A stretch of 64,000 bases of DNA from Halomontanus rarus (GTDB taxonomy: Archaea > Halobacteriota > Halobacteria > Halobacteriales > Natrialbaceae): assembly GCF_017357405.1 (NCBI RefSeq), contig NZ_CP071597.1:1426001-1490000 (forward strand). The letters are read 5' to 3'. Of the stretch, positions 44,265 to 52,176 are shown in pieces. The position numbers were made by a program, and so were the translations under genes. Positions within the stretch are counted from its first letter, which is position 1. Each line of letters starts with the position of its first letter. Under the pieces are notes generated by a model. That model saw only the letters and a list, made by a program, of their open reading frames with translations, did not search any database and was not told the origin of the DNA.

Positions 44265-45119
44265 ATGATCACAGACGCCGACATCGAACGCTGGCTCCGC
44301 GAGGACGTCGGCCACCACGACGTCACCAATCAGGTTCCCGGCGAGACGACCGGTCGTCTCGTCGCCAAAGAGGGCGGGACCGTGGCCGGTCTCGAGGCCG
44401 CACACGCCGTTTTCGAGTACCTCAGCTGCGACGTGACCGACTCGGTCGAGGACGGCACTCGAGTCGAGCCCGGCGACCGAGTCCTCGAAGTCGAGGGCCC
44501 CGCTCGAGCGGTTCTTCGCGGGGAGCGCGTCGCGGTCAATCTCGCGGGACACGCCTCGGGTATCGCGACGCGAACGCGACGGGTCGTCGACGTTGCGCGA
44601 ACGAAATCCGACGACGTGCGAATCGCCGCCACGCGCAAGACGACGCCCGGTCTCCGCGGACTCGAGAAGCGCGCGGTCGTCGCGGGCGGCGGCGACACCC
44701 ACCGCCTCGATCTCTCGCACATGGTGATGGTGAAGGACAACCACGTCGCCGAGATGGGTCTCGAGGGATCGATTTCCCACTTCCGCGAGCGGGTGTCGTT
44801 CGCGACGAAGATCGACGTCGAAGTGGAAACGGTCGCCGACGCGTCGCGAGCGGCCGAGGCGGGCGCAGATATCGTTCTGCTGGACAATATGCGCCCGGCG
44901 GCGGTGCGAGACGCCGTCGAGGCGCTCGCGGACTATCCGCGCGTCCTCGCGGAGGCGAGCGGCGGGATCACGCTCGAGAACGTGTCCGAGTACGCGTCGA
45001 CGGGCGTCGACGTCGTCTCGATGGGGAGTCTGACTCACTCGGCGCCGTCGCTGGATCTCTCGTTTTACACGGGCTCGAGCGGAGACTCGAGTGCGGACGC
45101 CGGCGGCCCCGAACGCTGA
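44265..45119 (+). CDS. nadC: Nicotinate-nucleotide pyrophosphorylase (quinolinate phosphoribosyltransferase)
   Basis: A 284-residue enzyme turning quinolinate and PRPP into nicotinate mononucleotide. Substrate-binding residues are visible in ATRKTTPGLRGLEKRAVVAG, in the HRLDLSHMVMVKDNH segment, and in the phosphate-binding LAEASGGITLENVSEYA and VDVVSMGSLTHSA. The N-terminal lid domain (DVGHHDVTNQ) is normal. The ATG lies 18 bases after the nadB stop, so the three genes make the full aspartate-to-NaMN pathway. Confidence 0.96.
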   Translation: MITDADIERWLREDVGHHDVTNQVPGETTGRLVAKEGGTVAGLEAAHAVFEYLSCDVTDSVEDGTRVEPGDRVLEVEGPARAVLRGERVAVNLAGHASGIATRTRRVVDVARTKSDDVRIAATRKTTPGLRGLEKRAVVAGGGDTHRLDLSHMVMVKDNHVAEMGLEGSISHFRERVSFATKIDVEVETVADASRAAEAGADIVLLDNMRPAAVRDAVEALADYPRVLAEASGGITLENVSEYASTGVDVVSMGSLTHSAPSLDLSFYTGSSGDSSADAGGPER

Positions 45120-45186
45120 CGCAGGTCCAACCCAATCCAATCGCGGACGGGCGAGTTTTCCCGCTCGCAACCGAACGGGTCTACCG

Positions 45187-45861
45187 ATGGCGACCGAGAC
45201 GATCCGCACCTGCGACGAGCACGGCCCCTTCTCGGGCGACCGGTGTCCCGTCTGTGAGGAACCCGGTACGCACCTCCTGTCGGGTGAGCGACGACGCCAG
45301 CTCTCGAAATATATGAGCGGCGCGCTCAGGCACTTCCCCGAGGACGCCGGACTCGACCTCGACGAACGGGGCTGGACCGACGACGACGACCTCGTCGCGG
45401 CGGCCGACGAGAAATACGGGTGGGCGACCGAAGCTCACGTCGACGGGGTGGTCGCGACCGATCCGAAGGGTCGGTTCGAACGGACGGGAACGACCGGAGA
45501 CGACACCGAGAGCGGTCGGGTCAGGGCCGCGTACGGCCACTCCGTCGACGTCACGCTCGAGCCGACCGAGTCGCCGGTTCCCGACGAACTCTTTCACGGG
45601 ACCGCTCCGACGCACGTCGGCTCGATTCGGGAGGAAGGTTTGCGACCGATGTCACGCCAGCAGGTCCACCTCTCCGCGGACCGAGAGACGGCGGCGAGCG
45701 TCGGTCGTCGTCACTCGGACAACCCGGTCGTGTTCGCGGTCGACGCCGCGGCGATGCTCGCGGACGGCCACCGGATCGCGAAGCGGGGGACACAGACGTA
45801 CACGACCGATCGCGTGCCATCGGAGTTCCTCGAGCGGGTCACCGACGAGTCGGAGACGTGA
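45187..45861 (+). CDS. kptA: RNA 2'-phosphotransferase
   Basis: A 224-residue enzyme of the Tpt1/KptA family that removes a 2'-phosphate from spliced RNA by consuming NAD+. The first lobe has the LSKYMSGALRHFPEDAG motif and a middle DLVAAADEK segment; the second (ADP-ribosyltransferase-like) lobe has LFHGT and HLSADRETAASVG. An N-terminal zinc-ribbon-like extension (CDEHGPFSGDRCPVCEEPGT) precedes the core, as seen in haloarchaea. It follows nadC by 67 bases and may share transcription with the NAD operon. Confidence 0.93.
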   Translation: MATETIRTCDEHGPFSGDRCPVCEEPGTHLLSGERRRQLSKYMSGALRHFPEDAGLDLDERGWTDDDDLVAAADEKYGWATEAHVDGVVATDPKGRFERTGTTGDDTESGRVRAAYGHSVDVTLEPTESPVPDELFHGTAPTHVGSIREEGLRPMSRQQVHLSADRETAASVGRRHSDNPVVFAVDAAAMLADGHRIAKRGTQTYTTDRVPSEFLERVTDESET

Positions 45862-45902
45862 GACCGGGACTCGACTCGACTCGACACGACACGTGCAGCC
45901 GT

Positions 45903-46748
45903 TCAAAACAGCGCCGATCCGAGACGAACCGCCAGCGAGAACGCGCCCACGCCAAGACCGATTCCGACGAGCGAGACGGCGTACCGCGTCACGGCAATCC
46001 AGCCGGTGGCGAGGAGTCCATCGGCGTCGCCGTACTCGGGAAGGACACCCCTCGAGTCGAGGGTGAAGAGTCCGAACAGGCCCGAGAAGACGAACCCGAT
46101 GCCGCCGAGGAGCGTCGGGGAGACGTGACCGGCGACCACAAGGACGCCGATCGCGACCGCGGGGACGACGATCGTCAGCACTAGTCCGACGACGAGCAGC
46201 GTCCCTCGAACCCGCGTCGTCCGCGGATCCGCGAGCGCTCCCGACGCGTCCGTCGGCACGGACACGCCCGCCGCGGACAGCGCCGACCGGACGCGCGACC
46301 GATCGCCGTCGGGGACCGCTAGCCACGTCGGCGTCGTCTCGGTCCAGCCGCCGCCGGTGAGGACCACCGTGACGCCGAGTCCGGGAAGGGACACCGCACG
46401 GACGCGATCGAGCGTCGAGCAATCGATCTCGAGGGAGTCGTCTAGCGCGCGAGCGCTACCGGGAGCGTCGTCGACGGCGATCACTCGTCGGTCCGGATCG
46501 AGTTCGTACTCGATTCGGGCTCCGCCTCTCGCGGTGAGCCAGACGAAAAGCAGGGACAGCGACCAGCCGATCACCGCGAACTCGAGTGCAGTCGGACCGA
46601 TCGCGACGATCCCGGCGTAGCCGGCGAGCGGGAGGACGACGAACAGAAGCGAGAACAGCGAAACCGGCATTCCAGTGAGCGTAACCGCCACGCGGGAGGG
46701 GAACCGCATGAGGCCGCGGCGGTCGAGAGACCAGGAGGTCGGGGACAT
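45903..46748 (-). CDS. Membrane protein with internal PH-like region
   Basis: A 281-residue protein. Two hydrophobic segments near the start (VSLFSLLFVVLPLAGYAGIV, then LEFAVIGWSLSLLFVWL) are followed by a soluble strand-rich section of about 100 residues (ARIEYELDPDRRVIAVDDAP, TLDRVRAVSLPGLGVTVVLTG), and then three further hydrophobic segments to the end. The alternating TM/strand arrangement resembles the 16225-17115 protein. No named family was recognised. ATG 46748 begins MSPTSWSLDRRGLMRF. Confidence 0.7.
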   Translation of the reverse strand: MSPTSWSLDRRGLMRFPSRVAVTLTGMPVSLFSLLFVVLPLAGYAGIVAIGPTALEFAVIGWSLSLLFVWLTARGGARIEYELDPDRRVIAVDDAPGSARALDDSLEIDCSTLDRVRAVSLPGLGVTVVLTGGGWTETTPTWLAVPDGDRSRVRSALSAAGVSVPTDASGALADPRTTRVRGTLLVVGLVLTIVVPAVAIGVLVVAGHVSPTLLGGIGFVFSGLFGLFTLDSRGVLPEYGDADGLLATGWIAVTRYAVSLVGIGLGVGAFSLAVRLGSALF

Positions 46749-46932
46749 ACTGTCAAGTGAGGAGACAGTGTGTGAAGTACCTGTCGAGGTCGCCGTCGTC
46801 TGCCAGTCTGTGACTGACAAGGGGGCGGTCGATCGGTCGGTCCCGTCGAACGCGACCTGCCGCTGTCCCCCGAGAAGGGGCAACGCGGACCGCCAGGAAA
46901 AGGTCGAACTCCCCGCCGGTGGATATCACCCT

Positions 46933-47889
46933 ATGGCCACCCACGATCACGAGATTCTCGTCCCCCACCCCTACTCGGCGGAGACGAGAGCGAGCCTCGA
47001 GTCCGAACTCGCGGGCCTCGAGGACGCCACCCTGACGATCGCCGAGACGCCCGACGAGACGCTAGCTGGCTTCGAGACGGCGACGGTCGCGATTACGCCC
47101 CGACTTTCCGACGAGTGGCTCGAGCGCGCGGACGCCCTCGAGTGGATGCAGGCGTCCAGCGCCGGCGTCGACCACTACGACCTCGACGCGCTCTCCGAGC
47201 GGGGGATCGTCCTGACGAACGCGACGGGCGTCCACGCCCAGCCGATCGCCGAACAGGTCCTGGGGGCGATGCTGTCGTTCGAACGTGAGTTCCTCCGGGC
47301 TCGCGACCAGCAGCGCGAGGGGGTCTGGCTCCGCACGGAGGGCGGCGAACTCGCGAGCAAGACCGTGGGCGTCGTGGGCCTGGGTGCGATCGGCGGCCGG
47401 GTCGCGGAACTCGCTTCGGCGGTCGGCTCGCGGGTGATCGGGACCAAACGCGACCCCTCGAGTGCACCCGACGCGGCCGAGACGGTCTACCCGCCGGACG
47501 AACTGGACGAGGTACTTCGCCAGTCGGACTACCTCGTGCTCGCCTGCCCGCTCACCGAGGAGACCCGCGGCCTGATCGACGGCGCGGCGCTCGAAACGAT
47601 GCCCGAGGAGGCTGTCCTGGTGAACATCGCACGCGGCGAGGTCGCCGATCAGGAGGCGCTGGTAGAGGGGCTCCAGCAGGGTCGAATTTCGGGGGCGGCG
47701 CTGGACGTCTTCGAGGAAGAACCGCTCCCCAAAGCGTCGCCGCTGTGGGACCTGCCGAACGTGCTCCTCACGCCCCACATGGCCGGCTCGACGCCTCACT
47801 ACTTCGAGCGCATCGGCGAAATCTTCCGGGAGAACTTCGAGTGTTTCGTCGACGGAGAGCTCGAGGAGATGCGAAATCGAATCGTATGA
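46933..47889 (+). CDS. D-2-hydroxyacid dehydrogenase
   Basis: A 318-residue NAD-dependent dehydrogenase of the D-isomer family (glyoxylate, phosphoglycerate or lactate type). The nucleotide-binding VGLGAIGGRVAE stands near 145, NIARGEVADQEAL carries the catalytic Arg, DVFEEEPLP the Glu, and TPHMAGSTPH the His. Haloarchaeal relatives have been described for D-2-hydroxyacids with broad specificity. The start ATG 46933 (MATHDHEILVPHPYS) was chosen over longer readings that overlap the divergent membrane gene. Confidence 0.92.
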   Translation: MATHDHEILVPHPYSAETRASLESELAGLEDATLTIAETPDETLAGFETATVAITPRLSDEWLERADALEWMQASSAGVDHYDLDALSERGIVLTNATGVHAQPIAEQVLGAMLSFEREFLRARDQQREGVWLRTEGGELASKTVGVVGLGAIGGRVAELASAVGSRVIGTKRDPSSAPDAAETVYPPDELDEVLRQSDYLVLACPLTEETRGLIDGAALETMPEEAVLVNIARGEVADQEALVEGLQQGRISGAALDVFEEEPLPKASPLWDLPNVLLTPHMAGSTPHYFERIGEIFRENFECFVDGELEEMRNRIV

Positions 47890-47920
47890 AATTAAGGCGG
47901 CGGCGCGACCACCCGAGCGC

Positions 47921-48316
47921 ATGGAACGGCGTACCATCACCTCGGGAACCGAGTGGGAGTCGACCGTCGGCTACGCGCGAGCGGTCGTCGTCGACGGTCG
48001 GGTTCACGTCTCCGGGACCACCGCGACCGACGACTCGGGTGCGGTCGTCGGCGAGGGCGATCCGTACGAACAGACGCGAACGGCGCTCGAGAACGTCGCA
48101 TCGGCCCTCGAGCGGGCGGGAGCGAGTCTCGAGGACGTCGTGCGGACGCGGCTGTTCGTCACCGACATCGACGACTGGGAGGCGGTCGGCCGGGCCCACG
48201 AGGAGTGCTTCGGGGAGATCCGACCGGCGACGAGTATGCTCGAGGTGCGGCGACTCGTCGATCCGGCGATGATCGTCGAAGTGGAGGCGGAGGCGGTCGT
48301 TTCTGAGGAGGGGTGA
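47921..48316 (+). CDS. Rid family protein lacking the catalytic arginine
   Basis: A 131-residue YjgF/Rid-fold protein. The hallmark segments VHVSGTTATDDSG, NVASALERAGASLEDVVRTR and RPATSMLEVRRL are present. In active RidA (2-iminobutanoate deaminase) the last motif contains a catalytic Arg (PAR); here it reads PATSM, so residue 104 is Thr. Such members belong to Rid groups without the deaminase activity. It lies 31 bases after the dehydrogenase and could be co-expressed. Confidence 0.88.
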   Translation: MERRTITSGTEWESTVGYARAVVVDGRVHVSGTTATDDSGAVVGEGDPYEQTRTALENVASALERAGASLEDVVRTRLFVTDIDDWEAVGRAHEECFGEIRPATSMLEVRRLVDPAMIVEVEAEAVVSEEG

Positions 48317-48474
48317 GAGCGATCATGGTGAGAAGAGAAGAGCGAGTGATCGCCTCGGAGTCTGCCGTCTTGACCGGACCGTCTCAGTCGTCGACCGAAC
48401 CGTACCTCTCGATCAACGCGTTCTGTCAGTCCTCGTACCTTGACGCTCGGGAGACACGTATACTGGGATCGCAA

Positions 48475-48480
48475 TTTTAT
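48475..48480 (+). promoter_or_regulatory. TATA-like box for the aldolase gene
   Basis: TTTTAT lies 25-30 bases before the ATG at 48505, supporting that start as leaderless. Confidence 0.5.
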
Positions 48481-48504
48481 GCGAGCGTCGTGAAATAGGC
48501 GGAC

Positions 48505-49266
48505 ATGCTTTCTTCGAACGAGACGTTACGGAAACTCGAGTCCGGCAGTGCCGTCGACGGTGCGTGGCTTCTCTCGGGAAGCGCGCGCACGGCGGAGGTG
48601 ATCGCGCGAACGGGGGTCGACTGGATCGGAATCGATACCGAACATTCGCCTTACTCGCCCGAGCACGTCGAAGCGCTCGTCCGCGCGGTCGAACCCGATG
48701 CCACGCCGCTCGTGCGACTCCCGTCCGTCCAAACGGCCATCTCGGGCGGCGCGAAGCACGCGCTCGACTCTGGCGCGAGGGGCGTCATCGTCCCGAACGT
48801 CGAAACGGCCGCGGACGCGAGACGCGTCGTTCGGGCGACCTACGTGCCCCCGGATGGCGAACGCGGCATCGCCGGCACGACTCGAGCGAACGTGTACGGG
48901 GAGGCGTTCGACGAGTACGTCGCCGGAGTGAACGACGAGACGCTCGTCGCCGTCCAGATCGAGTCTCCTGCCGCGGTCGAACGGATCGAAGAGATCCTCG
49001 CGGTCGAGGGGATCGACGTGGTATTCGTGGGCGAAAACGATCTTTCGTCGGCGGTCGGACGACCGGGAGAGACGGATCACCCCGCGGTCACGACGGTTGT
49101 CGATCGGGTACTCGAGGTTGCTCGAGAAGCCGACGTATATCCGGGTATCGCCGGTCGAACGCCGGTGACTCGAGCCGAACGGGCCGAACGGGGGTTTCGA
49201 TTCTTTCTCATCGGCGCCGATCTGACGTTCGTCCGCAGGGGCGTCGCCGAGTTCCTCTCCGAATAG
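48505..49266 (+). CDS. HpcH/HpaI family aldolase
   Basis: A 253-residue class II aldolase of the HpcH/HpaI (2-keto-3-deoxy-acid) family. The metal and pyruvate sites show as WIGIDTEHSPYSPEHV, LVAVQIESPAAVERIEEI, and VFVGENDLSSA. The C-terminal loop RAERGFRFFLIGADLTFV closes the barrel. Substrate among 2-oxo-4-hydroxy acids is unknown. Full family length. It stands alone with a TATA-like box 25-30 bases upstream. Confidence 0.92.
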   Translation: MLSSNETLRKLESGSAVDGAWLLSGSARTAEVIARTGVDWIGIDTEHSPYSPEHVEALVRAVEPDATPLVRLPSVQTAISGGAKHALDSGARGVIVPNVETAADARRVVRATYVPPDGERGIAGTTRANVYGEAFDEYVAGVNDETLVAVQIESPAAVERIEEILAVEGIDVVFVGENDLSSAVGRPGETDHPAVTTVVDRVLEVAREADVYPGIAGRTPVTRAERAERGFRFFLIGADLTFVRRGVAEFLSE

Positions 49267-49341
49267 TTCGATCGGTTCGACAGTGATCTCACCGCGTTCA
49301 CGACCAGGTCTTCGACACCACCTGATGGACGATGCGGACCG

Positions 49342-50631
49342 TCAGGCCGCGTCGATCGCCCGCTCGAGGTCCGCGATCACGTCGTCGACGTCCTCGATGC
49401 CCACCGAAATGCGGACGAGGTCGTCGGTGACGCCGCTGGCGAGTTTCTCCTCGTCGGTCAACTGCTGGTGGGTCGTACTCGCCGGGTGGATGATCAGCGT
49501 CTTCGCGTCGCCGACGTTCGCCAGCAGGCTGGCGAGGTCGACCTCGTTGCACACCGTCTCGGCGGCCTCGTAGCCGCCATCGAGCCCGAACGTGATCATG
49601 CCGCCGAAGCCGCCCTCGAGGTACTTTTTGGCGTTTTCGTGGGTCTCGTGGCTCTCGAGGCCGGGGTAGTTGACCCACGACACCGCAGCGTGGTCCTCGA
49701 GGAACTCGGCCACCGCCATGGCGTTCTCGGCGTGTTTTTCCATCCGGAGGGGGAGCGACTCGAGTTTCTGGAGGGTGACCCAGGCGTCGAACGGCGACTG
49801 CTGGTTCCCGAGGTCGCGCAGGCCGCGGGTGCGGGCGGCGATCGAGAAGGCGATCTCGCCGAAGGTCTCGTGGAAGTTGATGCCGTGATACGCGGGGTTG
49901 GGTTCAGTGAGTTCGGGGTAGTCGCCCTCGTCCCAGGGGAAGGTGCCGCCGTCGACGAGGATGCCACCGACCGTCGACCCGGCGCCGTGGATCCACTTGG
50001 TCGTCGAGTTCCAGACGAGGTCCGCGCCGTGTTCGATCGGTCGGCAGAGGTACGGCGTCGCGAAGGTGTTGTCGACGAACAGCGGGACGTCGTTCTCGTG
50101 GGCGATGTCCGCGATCCGCTCGATGTCGGGCGTCACGAGGGCGGGGTTGCCGATCGTCTCGAGGTGGACGAAGGCGGTGTCGTCGTCGATCGCCTCCGCG
50201 TAGGCCTCGTAGTCGAGCGTGTCGACGAACTTCGTCTCGATCCCACGCTTCTCGACGGTGTGGGTGAGGTAGGTGTAGGTGCCACCGTACAGCGACGAGG
50301 CCGAGACGATGTTGTCGCCGACCTCCGCGAGGATGAACGTCGCCAGATCGAAGGCGGCCATCCCGCTGGCGGTCGCGAGCGCCCCGACACCGCCCTCGAG
50401 GTCGGCGATGCGCTCCTCGAGCATGGCGTTCGTCGGGTTCATGATCCGCGAGTAGATGTTGCCGAACTCCTCGAGACCGAACAGGTTCGCGGCGTGTTCG
50501 GTGTCCTCGAAGACGTAGGACGTGGTCTGGTAGATCGGCGGTGCCCGCGCACCCGTCGTCGGGTCGGGGTCCTGGCCGGCGTGGACGCTGCGCGTTGCGA
50601 ATCGGCGGTCGGCTGAATCGTCGTCTGCCAT
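49342..50631 (-). CDS. metY: O-acetylhomoserine sulfhydrylase (PLP)
   Basis: A 429-residue PLP-dependent gamma-elimination/replacement enzyme of the Cys/Met metabolism family, which adds sulfide to O-acetylhomoserine. Residues of the cofactor pocket are visible: SRIMNPTNAMLEERIADLEG, the phosphate grip NIVSASSLYGGTYTY, DNTFATPYLCRPI, and the Schiff-base Lys in NSTTKWIHGAGSTVGG. The C-terminal domain ends LVRISVGIEDVDDVIADL. Start ATG 50631 begins MADDDSADRRFATRSVHAGQ. Confidence 0.94.
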   Translation of the reverse strand: MADDDSADRRFATRSVHAGQDPDPTTGARAPPIYQTTSYVFEDTEHAANLFGLEEFGNIYSRIMNPTNAMLEERIADLEGGVGALATASGMAAFDLATFILAEVGDNIVSASSLYGGTYTYLTHTVEKRGIETKFVDTLDYEAYAEAIDDDTAFVHLETIGNPALVTPDIERIADIAHENDVPLFVDNTFATPYLCRPIEHGADLVWNSTTKWIHGAGSTVGGILVDGGTFPWDEGDYPELTEPNPAYHGINFHETFGEIAFSIAARTRGLRDLGNQQSPFDAWVTLQKLESLPLRMEKHAENAMAVAEFLEDHAAVSWVNYPGLESHETHENAKKYLEGGFGGMITFGLDGGYEAAETVCNEVDLASLLANVGDAKTLIIHPASTTHQQLTDEEKLASGVTDDLVRISVGIEDVDDVIADLERAIDAA

Positions 50632-50778
50632 GAGGGGTACACTGACTCGAGGGTATGTAAAACTGCAGTCGAACGGCGCGGTGATTCGGGTGACGGTTTC
50701 GGTCACTATGACTCGTCGTGACGACTCGCCGGAACGAACACCGGGAAACCTATCCCGCCGTCGATCCAGCCAGCGCAC

Positions 50779-51327
50779 ATGGAAACGACCCGCCACTTCA
50801 CCGCCACCGTCTACATCGTCAACGACGGGGCCACGGCACTGCACGACCACCGGCGGCTGGGAATCACGATCCCGCCCGGCGGTCACGTCGACCGCGACGA
50901 ACTTCCACACGAGACGGCGATCCGGGAGTGTCGCGAGGAGACCGGTCTCGAGGCGACGATCATCCCCGTACGGGAGTCACCCCCTTCAGAATCCGACGAC
51001 GCGGGCGACCGCGACCTCGCAGTCGAGACGGACACCGGCCGTCCGCTGCCCCAACCCAGACGCCAGATGCTCTACGACATCGACGTTCACGACGGCCGCG
51101 TCGCACACCAGCACGTCGATCACATCTACTACGCGACCGTCCCGAGCCGGGCGATCGACCCGGCCGACGGCGAAGTGAGTGCCGACGGGTGGACGTGGTA
51201 CGCTCCGGCGGCTCTCCGAGGGAGCGAGAACGAAACCCGAAACGAGACCGCGAACGAATCCGACCTCGAGGACGACGTCGTCGCGTTCGGACTCGAGGCG
51301 ATCGAGGCGGCACGACACGTGTCCTGA
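50779..51327 (+). CDS. NUDIX hydrolase
   Basis: A 182-residue NUDIX protein. The Nudix box is complete and in order: GGHVDRDELPHETAIREC continuing into the REETGLEA end. An acidic, Asn-rich tail is appended after the domain. Substrate is undetermined. The nearby ATG at 50779 begins METTRHFTATVYIVNDG. It is divergent from metY. Confidence 0.9.
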   Translation: METTRHFTATVYIVNDGATALHDHRRLGITIPPGGHVDRDELPHETAIRECREETGLEATIIPVRESPPSESDDAGDRDLAVETDTGRPLPQPRRQMLYDIDVHDGRVAHQHVDHIYYATVPSRAIDPADGEVSADGWTWYAPAALRGSENETRNETANESDLEDDVVAFGLEAIEAARHVS

Positions 51328-51385
51328 CGTCGGACTCGAGTGTCGTCTCCGACCCCGACGAGACGGGGAAGCCGACCGTGATCGA

Positions 51386-52159
51386 TCAGGTCCGGCGGAC
51401 GATCGCGGCGATCGCGGCGATCGCGGCGAGCGAAGCGAGTACGGCGGTGAAACCGGGGACCGAGTCCGTCCTGTCGTCCGAGTTCGACTCCGAGTCTGTG
51501 CCCGGATCCGACTCACTCTCGTCTGCACCCGCGTCGGTATCCGCGTCTGCATCCGTCTTCGAACCGTCGCCGACGGTCAGCGTCCCCGCCTCGAGACTCG
51601 GCTCGATCGGGCTACCGCCGTCGGCGTCCGCTTGGAGGTCCACGACGCGAAGGTCCGTCTCGCCGGCGTCGACGCCGGTTACGTCGATCCGCGCTAGCGT
51701 GACGTTCGACTTTCCGGCCGTGATTTCGTCGGCGAGATCGACCGCTTCGACGGCGATCGTCCGACCGTCCGAACCCACGGCCGGATCGGTCGTCATCCCG
51801 AAGTGATCCGGGTAGCTGGCACCCGTCACGGTCGCAACGTCCTCGGAGTCGAGTGCGAGCGTGATCTCGAAGCCCGCCAGGCCGTCCGGAACGTCGGTCA
51901 GAGCGACGCGGTGTGTCGCGCTGGCGTCGAGGTCGGTCGACGCGTCGGAGACGACGAGTGTACCTTCGGCCGCCGGACTCGAGTTATCGGCGACTGAAAC
52001 GCCATCCGCAGTCGATCCGCCGCCGGTAACCAGCCCGATCGGGGCCGACGCGAGGACGATCCCGACGATCAGGAGCGCCGCGATCGGTTGCCAGCGTCGG
52101 CTCGATCGTGCCAATCGGCCGCCGGACGCTGACGACTCGTCGGCAGTGTGACGGTGCAT
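51386..52159 (-). CDS. Cohesin-like surface protein with PGF-CTERM anchor
   Basis: A 257-residue surface protein. Residues 23-43 form an uncleaved or signal-anchor helix (WQPIAALLIVGIVLASAPIG), residues about 70-190 a beta domain resembling a cohesin (NSSPAAEGTLVVSDASTDLD; DVPDGLAGFEITLALDSEDV; ASYPDHFGMTTDPAVGSDG), followed by an Asp/Ser/Thr-rich stalk and the C-terminal SVPGFTAVLASLAAIAAIAA-RR tail, which is a PGF-CTERM sorting signal for archaeosortase A. It shares a clear sequence pattern with the cohesin-like region of the PhoX protein upstream, 17 bases away in one operon. Function as an anchored receptor is inferred. Confidence 0.75.
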   Translation of the reverse strand: MHRHTADESSASGGRLARSSRRWQPIAALLIVGIVLASAPIGLVTGGGSTADGVSVADNSSPAAEGTLVVSDASTDLDASATHRVALTDVPDGLAGFEITLALDSEDVATVTGASYPDHFGMTTDPAVGSDGRTIAVEAVDLADEITAGKSNVTLARIDVTGVDAGETDLRVVDLQADADGGSPIEPSLEAGTLTVGDGSKTDADADTDAGADESESDPGTDSESNSDDRTDSVPGFTAVLASLAAIAAIAAIVRRT

Positions 52160-52176
52160 CTGAGACCACCTCACAC

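Noticed and set aside
48317..48504. Remnant-like minus frame ending in Ile-Glu-Arg-Tyr-Gly-Ser-Val-Asp-Asp
   Set aside because: A stop lies 13 codons upstream, so only a fragment could be read; not enough to call a pseudogene.
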